From NCBI RefSeq assembly GCF_044005705.1, contig NZ_JBIPKE010000020.1, positions 924,955 to 988,954 on the forward strand: DNA of 64,000 nucleotides, read 5' to 3'. The translations under genes were made by a program, and so were the position numbers. The DNA comes from Marinoscillum luteum (GTDB lineage: Bacteria > Bacteroidota > Bacteroidia > Cytophagales > Cyclobacteriaceae). Positions 8,524 through 16,752 of the stretch are shown in pieces. The notes under the pieces are model-generated. The model made no database searches. It saw only the letters and a list, made by a program, of their open reading frames with translations, and was not told where the DNA came from. Every line of letters begins with the position of its first letter. The first letter of the stretch is position 1.

Positions 8524-9478
8524 TTTATTTTAGATTCAAGTTCGATGACTCTCTCGGAAAGGTTTTGATTGTCATTTTTTAGTTCAATGACATACAAAGT
8601 GAGCTGCTCTATCTTCTCCAGCAGTTTGGCATTCATCTCCCCCAGCAAAATCCCCTGCTCCGCCACCTCTGTGGCTGATGGGATACCGGGCAGGTGCTTG
8701 TTTACTTTTATGAAGTCCGCTGTAGCTCCCAGATCAGGAAGCCGGTACCCCTCAGAGAAACATAATCTGGCCATGGTGCCGCTTCTACTTTTATTTCCTT
8801 ACTCCGAATGGTGCCATTTACTTCCAGTTTTTCAGTGGGGTTGATCACATCAACTCCCACGCTACCACCTGCGGTTAATGTCAAATTGTTTTGCCATTCC
8901 CATGATCCCGAGTTGTAGTATCTTGTTTGAAGCAACATTCTTCCACTGGCATTGGCATTACTTTCATTATTCGGTGTGACCATAATCCTTCCCTGCTGCC
9001 AGGCGTTACCTCCATTGGTATTGGCAGGAATCACAAAGCCTAATGTAGCACCCTCATTCATGCTTCGAGTACCAGAGGAGGCTTCAATAATCAAATTAGC
9101 TGCCTTCTCATCTGTTGAATTGATATCCACAGCATCTGACAAAACATGGAATTTTGCATCCGGGTTGGATAATCCCACACCAAAATCACCGCCCTTAATA
9201 AATGATTTCCCTGCTGGATGAAGTTGTATTTTAGTTTGATTGCCAGCGTTATTAAAAATTATGGCTCGATTATCCAAGGCATCAAAAGCAATGACATTGC
9301 CTTGATAAGATACCCTCAGGGCATTGCCCGAAAATCTTCCAATCTTAACTCCATCATCTACATTTCCGCTCGCTAAAAATTTAACAAACCTGTTGTTGTT
9401 CATTGTAAGATCATCGTTGCCCTGAGCAACGGCTCCTATGGCTAGAAGGCCCAATAAAATACTGACTAAAATTTTCAT
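8520..9478 (-). pseudogene. Secreted fibre-like protein, frameshifted in the constant domain (second case)
   Basis: Reading from ATG 9478 gives signal peptide MKILVSILLGLLAIGAVAQ, a shaft with GDFGVGLSNPDAKFHV and SVGVDVINPTEKLEVNG repeats, and VKVEAAPWPDYV. It then switches to an unrelated frame and stops after 256 residues. The domain resumes in another frame (FSEGYRLPDLGATADFIKVN, HLPGIPS, KIEQLTLYVIE) to 8520. Intact neighbours have four A on the plus strand where this copy has three (8758-8760), again a one-base deletion. The length of 959 nt is one short of 320 codons. The lesion sits only about eight codons from the equivalent position of the one in the next gene. Confidence 0.8.
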
Positions 9479-9481
9479 GGC

Positions 9482-10447
9482 TTATTGCTTTTTAAGTTGG
9501 TCTATCTCTCGTTCTTGCGCCTCTAGTCTCTCAAGAATCAGGTCTATTTGTTTATCCTTTTCAATAAGGTGGAGCGTAAGCTCCTCTACCTTCTCCAGCA
9601 GCTTAGCATTCATCTCCCCCAGCAAAATCCCTTGTTCAGCCACCTCTGTGGCTGATGGGATACCAGGTAGGTGCTTGTTTGCCTTGATGAAGTCCGCTGT
9701 TGCTCCCAAATCTGGAAGCTCGTACCCCTCAGAAAAAACGTAATCTGGCCATGGTGCCGCTTCTACTTTTACTTCCTTACTCCGAATGGTGCCCTTTACT
9801 TCCAGCTTTTCAGTGGGGTGAACGACACCAACACCAACATTGCCACCACCATAAGCCAAGGTCACATCTGCAGATGAATAATGATTTAAACTGGCGTAAG
9901 CATTTGATCGGGAATCCATGATCAAGTGACCAGTGCCATCAGTACTGGCCATAATATTCGGATACCCATTTGCCCGACCCACTAGCATGGTGGGCTGAGA
10001 GGCCAATGACAACAATTCCAATCTTGCATATGTGGAAGTTCCCCCTAATACCAGGCTTCCTTTGAAAAAAGAATCTCCATATCCGGTCAAACGAATATAG
10101 TTGGACTGATCCCTACCATAAACATCAATCAATCCGTAACCATCATTTGGCCCATTACTCCCACCTCCTCCTTTGGTTAATCTGACTGCATTAAAACTTC
10201 CCGCAGTGGTCTGATAGGCAAAATGATAGTGGCCATTCCAATTTGAAATCATGAAATTAAGATCGGAGGCCCCTCCATAACCGTAGGACTCAATGACATT
10301 GGTGACATTGTTATGGGTGCCATCTCCGTCCGATTCAATTCTTAACCTGGCATAGCCACTGCCTTTATTCACAGTATATGATGACTCCTGGGCATAGGCA
10401 GAATGCACCAGCAATGTGATCATTAAATAAAATAGTAAGTCCTTCAT
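9482..10447 (-). CDS. Secreted fibre-like protein (intact)
   Basis: The protein is 321 residues with signal peptide MKDLLFYLMITLLVHSAYAQ, then a glycine- and tyrosine-rich shaft of about 180 residues unlike its neighbours. A GNVGVGVVHPTEKLEVKG repeat follows, then the constant domain (KEVKVEAAPWPDYVFSEGYE, HLPGIPSATEVAEQG, LLGEMNAKLLEKVEELTLHLIE) ending in a charged coiled coil. At DNA level the last ~240 bp is nearly identical to the 7469, 8520 and 10444 copies, while the upstream part is not alignable by eye. The ATG overlaps the previous stop by four bases. It provides the in-frame reference for the two frameshifted paralogues. Role as an exported, probably oligomeric fibre is inference. 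Confidence 0.78.
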   Translation of the reverse strand: MKDLLFYLMITLLVHSAYAQESSYTVNKGSGYARLRIESDGDGTHNNVTNVIESYGYGGASDLNFMISNWNGHYHFAYQTTAGSFNAVRLTKGGGGSNGPNDGYGLIDVYGRDQSNYIRLTGYGDSFFKGSLVLGGTSTYARLELLSLASQPTMLVGRANGYPNIMASTDGTGHLIMDSRSNAYASLNHYSSADVTLAYGGGNVGVGVVHPTEKLEVKGTIRSKEVKVEAAPWPDYVFSEGYELPDLGATADFIKANKHLPGIPSATEVAEQGILLGEMNAKLLEKVEELTLHLIEKDKQIDLILERLEAQEREIDQLKKQ

Positions 10448-11523
10448 TGTTTCTTATTCTCAAGGTTGGTTAGTCTCTCATTAAGCTTTTTGTTTTGCCG
10501 CTCCAGCTCGATCAAATGAAGGGTAAGCTCCTCAATCTTCTCCAACAGCTTCGCATTCATCTCACCCAGCAAAATCCCCTGCTCCGCCACCTCTGTGGCT
10601 GACGGGATGCCGGGTAGGTGCTTGTTTGCTTTTATGAAGTCCGCTGTAGCTCCCAGATCAGGAAGCTGGTACCCCTCAGAGAAAACATAATCTGGCCAGG
10701 GAGCGGCTTCTACTTTTATCTCTTCCATGATGGCTTTGCCAGCCACGGCAAGCCTATAACCTGATGGAATCAAGTCTGTATTTACTCCGAGGGCTTTATC
10801 ATTCGTATTGATAAACACCGCAGTACTCGTGGGAGCTCCATCCCCTGAGTTAATATCGGTGAATAGCAACTTATCGTCAGTCATTATCCTAAGTTGACCT
10901 CCATAATCATCAATTCGGCTGTAATAATTAGCCCATGAATCATTCCCCCACACCAATCCTTTGTTGGCAGTGCCATTATGAAACCGAATGGGATCCTCGA
11001 AGATGGTGGCGCCCTTCACATGCAGTTTGGACATTGGCTCAAGTGTCCCAATTCCCACTCTTTGGAGGTGTTCAGAATTATACACGACATTAGATGGGCT
11101 AATGGGCACAATACTCGATACATCTGAAACAGGAGTGAGGTTAAAATCAGTGGTAGGATCTGACACATCAGTAATGGTAAACCCATTAGCATATGTAGCA
11201 TTGGGAGTGGGAGTACTCTTCAAAACAAGATAACGGTTAGCTCCTGATCCAACATAACCCCACTCAAGCTTGATCTGCTTGTGATTGTAATTATATTCAC
11301 TAACAATGGTAAACTCAGCCGTATTGTAGTTCCCGGAAACAATATAAACCACCATTTCGTGTACTGCGAAATCGCCTGTGGCGTAAATTTTCACCAAACG
11401 ATTACCCCGAGTTCCGATCTGATACCACGTATCTCCGCTCGGTACGGAGTTGGTATAGGGCTGACCAACAGCCCACTGACTAGCCATGATCGTGACGAGC
11501 AGGAAGAATAGTATGTGTTTCAT
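10444..11523 (-). CDS. Secreted fibre-like protein, first gene of the distal fibre operon
   Basis: From ATG 11523 this is 359 residues with signal peptide MKHILFFLLVTIMASQWAVG; an in-frame ATG at 11538 adds MSTSS. The N-terminal ~150 residues are unique beta-rich sequence with a possible sugar- or surface-binding role that I cannot identify. The shaft repeat VGIGTLEPMSKLHVKG follows, then the constant domain with an AIMEEIKVEAAPWPDYVFSE entry shared with the 7469 copy, HLPGIPSATEVAEQG and KIEELTLHLIE. It heads a five-gene co-directional cluster (11523 down to 6772) with 0-16 bp gaps or four-base overlaps. A conserved ~67-bp leader lies just upstream. Confidence 0.78.
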   Translation of the reverse strand: MKHILFFLLVTIMASQWAVGQPYTNSVPSGDTWYQIGTRGNRLVKIYATGDFAVHEMVVYIVSGNYNTAEFTIVSEYNYNHKQIKLEWGYVGSGANRYLVLKSTPTPNATYANGFTITDVSDPTTDFNLTPVSDVSSIVPISPSNVVYNSEHLQRVGIGTLEPMSKLHVKGATIFEDPIRFHNGTANKGLVWGNDSWANYYSRIDDYGGQLRIMTDDKLLFTDINSGDGAPTSTAVFINTNDKALGVNTDLIPSGYRLAVAGKAIMEEIKVEAAPWPDYVFSEGYQLPDLGATADFIKANKHLPGIPSATEVAEQGILLGEMNAKLLEKIEELTLHLIELERQNKKLNERLTNLENKKQ

Positions 11524-11583
11524 CGAAGAGGTTGACATAAGCGGTGATCACCAACGGGCTTACATTTCTCTATTTAATTAAAA

Positions 11584-11650
11584 TGACAATAGCCCAAAAC
11601 AAAAAAAAGAAATTAACACATAGGATCAAAGGCTAATTTGTGAATAACGC
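11584..11650 (-). promoter_or_regulatory. Conserved fibre-gene leader element, copy A
   Basis: The 26 bp at 11625-11650 match 14188-14213 at 24 positions. Downstream on the minus strand both copies keep a T-rich AATTTC block and TATTGTCA (11584-11591 here). The element ends about 45-60 bp before the fibre start. It is probably a shared promoter or regulator site, but TAnnTTTG is not matched exactly. Confidence 0.55.
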
Positions 11651-11667
11651 AACTTCATGCTTTGATA

Positions 11668-11688
11668 CTCTTGTGAACGCCACAAGAG
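11668..11688 (-). terminator. Hairpin after the 11751-12944 fibre gene
   Basis: A perfect 8-bp stem (CTCTTGTG/CACAAGAG) closes a 5-nt loop about 60 bp past the stop of the upstream fibre gene. There is no T tract, so rho-independent termination is doubtful. It could also be an RNA processing or stability hairpin. Confidence 0.3.
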
Positions 11689-11750
11689 CATATAACACTG
11701 ACCTGTCAGGAAGGCTGTAAGAGCATACAGATATTCCTTCTCATAATTTT

Positions 11751-12944
11751 TTACTTATTTTCAAGTGCTTGAATTCTTCCCATGAGTTTGTCAAACTCGA
11801 TGCTTTTAGACTCCAATTGCTCCAATCGTTCTAAAAGCTCGATCTGATAGAGCGTTAGTTCCTCTATTTTTTTCAATAGCCGCATGTTCATATCTCCAAG
11901 ATCAATTCCATTTTCACCAATCTCAGTAGCAGAAGGAATTTCAGGAAGGTGCTTATTTTCGGTAATGTATGCTTTAGTTTCCTTTAGCGATAGGAGTTGG
12001 TAATCGGATTCAAAGACATAATCCGGCACATCAATATTTGCAAGCACCTTGACTTCAGTTGCTCTAATCTGTCCATTCACTGCCAACTTTGACTTAGGAT
12101 CTTCAATGCCAATGCCAACATTTACAGAATTGGTTCTGTCCAATAGAATGCTATTACCTATGCTTAACAAGTTGATACCAGCTCTGTGCAGTTCCAGTTC
12201 ACCATCGTTGACAATATCAATGGTGATATCATCGTCCTCATTTCCAATTCCACCAGTTCCGAATCCAATTGACGATCCTCCTTGTGATAAAATTTGATAG
12301 TTGTTGAGCGCTATGTTCCCATTTACATCTAATCTCTGCGATGGAGTAGATGTTCCAATACCAACCTTACCAATGCTTTGATCAGTGTGTTTGATAGTAA
12401 TATCCGCAAAGAAGACAGGCTGTCCTCCGGCCCCTACCCCAAACGTATTCCCCAACTTCAAATCTGCGTTGTGTGCACCAATTACTGAATAAGAGTTATC
12501 TGTAGCCATTCCGATCGAAAGCCCTCTTGCTTCATTATCTACTCTTGTCACATCAAAGCCATAACTGATTGGATCAGTTGCTTCTAGCGGGGTACGCACC
12601 TGAAGGGGAAAATCCGGAGTAGTGGTGCCTATCCCAACCATTCCGTTATATAGATTTAGAAGATCAGTATTCGAAGCACCACTTTTATAGATGTTCAACG
12701 CTCCGGAAAATCCCGTTTGTTTGATAGAAAAACTTCCTCCTGAGTTGGTCACTAATCTCCATGAGTCAGAATTGTTTCTTATTTTAATGGTGCCCTCAAT
12801 ATCTAATTTCTCCGTTGGACTAGAAACACCAACCCCTACAGCCCCGCTTCGCCAAATCGGATCGGTCGTAGAATTACCATTCCATTGGGCCCAAAGGGTG
12901 GTTGACAGAAGTATGGCAGGCAACAATATCAGTGCTTTTCTCAT
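11751..12944 (-). CDS. Secreted fibre-like protein, long multi-repeat paralogue
   Basis: The protein is 397 residues with signal peptide MRKALILLPAILLSTTLWAQ. It has at least four shaft repeats of the type VG(I/V)G-x-x-x-P-x-x-(K/R)-L-x-(V/I)-x-G (AVGVGVSSPTEKLDIEG, MVGIGTTTPDFPLQV, KVGIGTSTPSQRLDVNG, NVGIGIEDPKSKLAVNG), spaced by about 60-110 residues. The constant domain follows (DVPDYVFESDYQLLSLKE, HLPEIPSATEIGENG, LGDMNMRLLKKIEELTLYQIE) and a coiled coil. Repeats of this sort are common in trimeric tail-spike and surface fibres. The C-terminal DNA is less like the 7469-10444 group and closer to 6772, so the array contains at least two subfamilies. It lies 27 bp after the 12972 gene. Confidence 0.78.
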   Translation of the reverse strand: MRKALILLPAILLSTTLWAQWNGNSTTDPIWRSGAVGVGVSSPTEKLDIEGTIKIRNNSDSWRLVTNSGGSFSIKQTGFSGALNIYKSGASNTDLLNLYNGMVGIGTTTPDFPLQVRTPLEATDPISYGFDVTRVDNEARGLSIGMATDNSYSVIGAHNADLKLGNTFGVGAGGQPVFFADITIKHTDQSIGKVGIGTSTPSQRLDVNGNIALNNYQILSQGGSSIGFGTGGIGNEDDDITIDIVNDGELELHRAGINLLSIGNSILLDRTNSVNVGIGIEDPKSKLAVNGQIRATEVKVLANIDVPDYVFESDYQLLSLKETKAYITENKHLPEIPSATEIGENGIDLGDMNMRLLKKIEELTLYQIELLERLEQLESKSIEFDKLMGRIQALENK

Positions 12945-12971
12945 CTTTTCTTAGATTTAATTTGTTTTATT

Positions 12972-14102
12972 TCAATGACTTCCGATCTGTGAAACTTGCT
13001 TCTCAAGTTCCTTGATTCTCATCTCCAGGGATTTATTTTGTTCGTGGTGAGCCCTTATTTCTTTATTCTGCTCAATGAGATAAAGCGTCAATTCCTCGAT
13101 CTTCTGCAGCAATTTTGCGTTCATCTCTCCCAAGTTGATACCATGTGCTGTTACCTCAGCTTCACTGGGAATTTCGGGTAGATGTTGATGCTCACTGACA
13201 TAACTTTCCAATTCCTCCAGGGGCCTTAGCTTATAGTCTTTTTCAAACACAAAGTCAGACCAGCCACTTGATTCTACTTTGATCTCTCTTGCCCCAATAG
13301 AACCTTCAACGGCCAGTTTGTGAGAACCCGTTGCTGACGTCCCCATTCCAATCTGACCATTATTTTTTATATATATCCTATCGATCCCAGCTGTTCGTAA
13401 GTGTAAATTAGCCCCTCCTTCAGCATCCAAAACCGCACCTCCAGTCCCTACCCAGAGCTGAGCACTTCTATTCTGAGCAGCATTCAAGATTCTCAACCCA
13501 TAGCCGGAATTGGAGGATGATTGCTTAATAGCAAGCCTGTAGGTTCCGGGACTGGATATGCCCACAGCCATATTACCTGATGTGGTAAATACAAACTGAG
13601 GAAGCCCTGCAGCGGTTTTCAGGCCCAAATCCTTGTAAGATGTTCCGTCAAAGTTATGTGACGAAATATAATTTCCATAAGTATAATTGGCGGTAGAGGG
13701 TCCGGCAGCACCGATAGAAATACGGCCTTCACCTGTCCTAAATCTCGCCACCACATCAGACCCTGAATTTTCCAGCACGTCCAATTTGGATATTGGGTTT
13801 GTCATCCCCACCCCCATGTTACCACCACTACTTGGGAACACAATGAAATTCCCCAAACCTGTCTTAATGGTCAGGTCACGATCATTGTACGTGAACAGAG
13901 AGAAATCATTTCCATCGCCGTAATCTGCACTTGATTCGTTCAGCATAAGCCCCGCTCCGTAATCGGAAGAAGTACCTATGCGAATAAACTTATATACCCC
14001 GGTACTATAATGCTTTGGATTAAGGTATTGAACATCTACCTGTTGTGCAATAACACTTGAGATGGAACACGCGAGCAAGATCGAATAGAAAAGAACTTTC
14101 AT
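12972..14102 (-). CDS. Secreted fibre-like protein
   Basis: The protein is 376 residues with signal peptide MKVLFYSILLACSISSVIAQ. Shaft repeats include NMGVGMTNPISKLDV, NMAVGISSPGTYRLAIK and QIGMGTSATGSHKLAVEG. The constant domain reads REIKVESSGWSDFVFEKDYK, HLPEIPSEAEVTAHG and LGEMNAKLLQKIEELTLYLIE, followed by a coiled coil whose end (EQNKEI-AH-EQNK) closely matches the 7469 copy. The segment GTxxTGSHKLAV-GSIGAREVKVE is shared with the divergent gene at 14481, so these two are close relatives facing apart. It is the first gene of a two-gene unit with 11751-12944, preceded by copy B of the conserved leader. Confidence 0.78.
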   Translation of the reverse strand: MKVLFYSILLACSISSVIAQQVDVQYLNPKHYSTGVYKFIRIGTSSDYGAGLMLNESSADYGDGNDFSLFTYNDRDLTIKTGLGNFIVFPSSGGNMGVGMTNPISKLDVLENSGSDVVARFRTGEGRISIGAAGPSTANYTYGNYISSHNFDGTSYKDLGLKTAAGLPQFVFTTSGNMAVGISSPGTYRLAIKQSSSNSGYGLRILNAAQNRSAQLWVGTGGAVLDAEGGANLHLRTAGIDRIYIKNNGQIGMGTSATGSHKLAVEGSIGAREIKVESSGWSDFVFEKDYKLRPLEELESYVSEHQHLPEIPSEAEVTAHGINLGEMNAKLLQKIEELTLYLIEQNKEIRAHHEQNKSLEMRIKELEKQVSQIGSH

Positions 14103-14480
14103 AGGTTAGGATTATTTGGTGGTAGTAAGTTTCTGGCTTATTTGGTGACAATATAAACCCAACAAAAAAAGGAAATTCCCCCTTAGAATCAAAGACTTAT
14201 TTGTGAATAACGCAGGGCAGTGTGATTCACACTCAGAATGCTCAGAAAGGTACGAGCGTTGGTGGTAAGGACCAACGCAGTAAGCCACCCGACTATTATC
14301 TGAAACAACATCTCTCAGCTCCTAAACTGACTACTCATCTCTACTGAGAACCGTTGTGAGCTTCCCTTGGCGAAAATGCTAGATTTCACTAGCTTTATCT
14401 ATCGGCACATGCCAATTTCGTGGTAGCCGATCGCCTGGAGGCATAACCAGATCCAAAACCACAAGTCTGAACATAAAGAA
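14103..14480. other. Divergent intergenic region between two fibre genes
   Basis: These 378 bp separate the minus-strand gene at 12972-14102 from the plus-strand gene at 14481. The left part holds leader copy B. A perfect 8-bp hairpin with 7-nt loop (GCGTTGGT at 14256-14263, ACCAACGC at 14271-14278) lies in the middle. I see no coding frame of note and no clear promoter for the plus-strand gene. Confidence 0.5.
14146..14213 (-). promoter_or_regulatory. Conserved fibre-gene leader element, copy B
   Basis: This matches copy A (11584-11650): the 26-bp core at 14188-14213 differs at two positions, and TATTGTCA recurs at 14146-14153. The core lies 85 bp upstream of the fibre ATG at 14102, nearly the same distance as in copy A. 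Confidence 0.55.
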
Positions 14481-15509
14481 ATGAAAAAATTAACCCTCAC
14501 AATTTGCTTGTCAATTCTTGCACTCATGGGATACGCCCAAGTGACTGATACAGGTGATGAAGTTGGAATTGGAACAAATTCACCTTCGACAAAACTACAA
14601 GTGCATGGAGACCAAACCAGCAACCGAATATCACAATCCGGGGGAACCTATACGGAACTGGCCCAAAGGACATGGAGTGGAAGTGCCGGGATTCTTTTCA
14701 GTGCGTATGCGTCAGACACCTATGTGAATGGCGGGCTATCCACGACGGGCAACACAAAATACAAATTCAATCCATCTGTTTTTGGATCAACATCGCATGG
14801 CGCCAAAATGATCTATACCAACCATTCGAGTATTGGCTTTTTTATTAGTCCGGCCTCAACCGCCGCAGGGGACGATGTTATCTGGGGTGATCCCGTGCTT
14901 TGGTTAATGAGAGGTGGAGACGTTGGTATTGGAACTATCCAGCCAAATGCCGGCTTGCATGTTCAAAATAAAGATTTATTAATATCAAATGATGTGTCAA
15001 CTGGCGGGACGGGTATTTCAAAACTTATATTTTCTGAAGGCTCAGACGATACTGCACCATTGGGCTTTTCCATCAATTATAACGGAGACAATTTCACAGG
15101 GGGAGACAACAAACTCTACTTCGAAAGCCCCACAGCAGGAGAAGTATTTACCATTAGAAATGATGGGAAGGTCGGAATAGGAACCGCCTCAACTGGCTCA
15201 CACAAACTCGCTGTGAATGGCTCTATTGGAGCAAGGGAAGTTAAAGTGGAGGCGGGTACCTGGTCTGATTTCGTTTTTGAGCAGGGCTATAGCTTGCGAA
15301 CACTTGAAGAAGTAGAAGAACACATCGCCAGGAATGGTCATCTTCCGGATGTCCCAAATGAGGCACAGGTAACCGAGAGCGGAATCAACCTGGGTGAAAT
15401 GGATGCCTTATTACTCCAGAAAATCGAAGAGTTAACGCTCTATCTTATCGAACAGAACAAGAAAATAGAGGAGCTTCAAAATGAGCTCTCTGTCTTAAAA
15501 AGTAAATAA
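14481..15509 (+). CDS. Secreted fibre-like protein, the only plus-strand copy
   Basis: The protein is 342 residues with signal peptide MKKLTLTICLSILALMGYAQ. The shaft repeats are EVGIGTNSPSTKLQVHG, DVGIGTIQPNAGLHV and KVGIGTASTGSHKLAVNG. The constant domain reads REVKVEAGTWSDFVFEQGYS, LRTLEEVEEHIARNGHLPDV, LGEMDALLLQKIEELTLYLIE and ends in a short coiled coil. It is monocistronic and divergent from 12972-14102, with which it shares the last shaft repeat and domain entry, suggesting an inverted duplication. About 30 bp after its stop begins the repeat-flanked transposase remnant. Confidence 0.78.
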   Translation: MKKLTLTICLSILALMGYAQVTDTGDEVGIGTNSPSTKLQVHGDQTSNRISQSGGTYTELAQRTWSGSAGILFSAYASDTYVNGGLSTTGNTKYKFNPSVFGSTSHGAKMIYTNHSSIGFFISPASTAAGDDVIWGDPVLWLMRGGDVGIGTIQPNAGLHVQNKDLLISNDVSTGGTGISKLIFSEGSDDTAPLGFSINYNGDNFTGGDNKLYFESPTAGEVFTIRNDGKVGIGTASTGSHKLAVNGSIGAREVKVEAGTWSDFVFEQGYSLRTLEEVEEHIARNGHLPDVPNEAQVTESGINLGEMDALLLQKIEELTLYLIEQNKKIEELQNELSVLKSK

Positions 15510-15541
15510 CACGATCTGGCATGTTTGCCAACCCCCATCGT

Positions 15542-15555
15542 TGGCGCACGCGTGT
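15542..15555. repeat. Left 14-bp inverted repeat of the RAYT remnant
   Basis: The sequence TGGCGCACGCGTGT is the exact reverse complement of 16212-16225. Its GC-rich palindromic core (ACGCGT) and position beside a RAYT-type transposase remnant suggest a REP element. Confidence 0.65.
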
Positions 15556-15574
15556 GCTTTACTTTTTTCCTTTC

Positions 15575-16139
15575 CTATTCTATAAAATCCATCTCCAACA
15601 ATCCCTTTCTACCACTGTAGTCGATGGAACTGCTCTATTTCCAATGTTCGGCCTCACTTACAAAACCCGCTTCAATGGGATTTTCATGAATGTAGGCCAC
15701 CTTCTGATCAATAACGTGACTGCTCCACAACTCTATTGGTTTATTGTGATGCTGCCACAGTTGTTTTCCTTTCACATTGTTGGACTTAGAGGCAGCTCGC
15801 TCAAACATCCACAAAAGCCATTCTTTCCTGCTTTCTCGAGGATTGTCCTCAATTTCCTTTTGAAGCTTCTTAGAGGTATATTCTTTTAAATCTCCCCAAA
15901 AGAGATTCCGGGTTGTTTTCTTTCGCGGGAAAAGATAAGATGCAAATGACTCGGCATGATACACCAACAAAACACTTCCATTCCTTTGTGCTTGCGACAA
16001 TGGTCAAGACGCTCGACGATAATCGAACTATAGAGGTCTCTAACAAAAACCAGTTCCACTGCGGATCCACCCAATAGACGGTGGCAAAGCTCACGAAATA
16101 TAGTCCTTCAGGATTGTGAAACTTGTACTTTCTACTCAT
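15575..16139 (-). pseudogene. REP-associated tyrosine transposase (IS200/RAYT-like), decayed
   Basis: Pieces of a Y1 transposase appear in order but in three frames. The first is MSRKYKFHNPEGLYFVSFATVYWVD. The second has FVRDLYSSIIVERLDHCRKH with the metal-binding IMPSHLHLIF (HxH). The third is GDLKEYTSKKLQKEIEDN, WMFERAA and VAYIHENPIEAGFV. The usual HWKYSSA motif is cut by a TAG (15635-15637 on the plus strand) where Tyr is expected; reading through gives YSGRKGLLEMDFIE and a stop at 15575. Two frame breaks and one stop mean the gene is dead. Perfect 14-bp inverted repeats flank it, the arrangement of single-copy RAYTs between REP sequences. It separates the fibre array from the RHS locus. 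Confidence 0.82.
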
Positions 16140-16211
16140 AACAGAAAAATACTCAAGAAATAGAAATCACATGAATAGACCAAGAACCAGTTATTGCTCA
16201 AGGCACACGCG

Positions 16212-16225
16212 ACACGCGTGCGCCA
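16212..16225. repeat. Right 14-bp inverted repeat of the RAYT remnant
   Basis: ACACGCGTGCGCCA is the perfect inverted partner of 15542-15555. A partly overlapping CACACGCG lies just to its left, suggesting a degenerate second half of a REP pair. Confidence 0.65.
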
Positions 16226-16237
16226 GCTAGGGGTGGG

Positions 16238-16744
16238 TTACTCCTTAGATATCAAATAACCAATCTTGGGATTTTCAATCCGATATTTTACTATGTAGTT
16301 TGATGAACTCAAAGACTGATTTTCATTATACACAGTCCTCCTTTCAAATCTCTCATCGCCAACCTTATAGGTGAATTTCAAAACTGATAATTCCTTAGTT
16401 ACCGATAAGCAGGCTGTTTCCTGATAGTTGTATTTATCGGATAAAAAAGGCTGATCAAAGAATACCAAAAAAGATTCAGGGTCTGAGGGAAGATAAAGTC
16501 CCCTAAACTGCTCCCCATCCTCAATACCTGAATATTCTTTTCCTGTACTTTTATCAAAGGACTTATTTCCAATCTCATATTTCAAACGAATCATCCTTTT
16601 CCCTTCATCATAAGCAGTTATTACGATTTCTTCTCCATTGCTAATGACTTCATTGTCCTTCTCTTTTTGGCTATAAATAAAATAACCTAAAACAAGACCG
16701 AAAAGAATAACACCTGCTAAACAGCCAATACCAGCCTTTTTCAT
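16238..16744 (-). CDS. Small membrane-anchored protein, candidate immunity partner of the RHS protein
   Basis: The 168-residue protein has one N-terminal membrane segment (about 6-24, GCLAGVILFGLVLGYFIY) followed by a soluble beta-rich domain with many charged residues. No family is recognised. It starts 8 bp after the stop of the RHS core gene, on the same strand, and is clearly more AT-rich by eye than the RHS core. Genes in this position behind RHS or other polymorphic toxins commonly encode the matching immunity protein, and a membrane anchor would suit protection against a membrane- or periplasm-acting toxin. That function is inference from position alone; it could also be an unrelated cargo gene. 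Confidence 0.55.
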   Translation of the reverse strand: MKKAGIGCLAGVILFGLVLGYFIYSQKEKDNEVISNGEEIVITAYDEGKRMIRLKYEIGNKSFDKSTGKEYSGIEDGEQFRGLYLPSDPESFLVFFDQPFLSDKYNYQETACLSVTKELSVLKFTYKVGDERFERRTVYNENQSLSSSNYIVKYRIENPKIGYLISKE

Positions 16745-16752
16745 ATTATTTT

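Noticed and set aside
6772..15509. Diversity-generating retroelement or shufflon behind the fibre array
   Set aside because: No reverse transcriptase, no template repeat pair and no site-specific recombinase gene is visible in the window.
15521..15889. Plus-strand frame of 122 codons over the transposase remnant
   Set aside because: The opposite strand carries recognisable RAYT motifs (HxH, HENPIEAGF), so this is a shadow.
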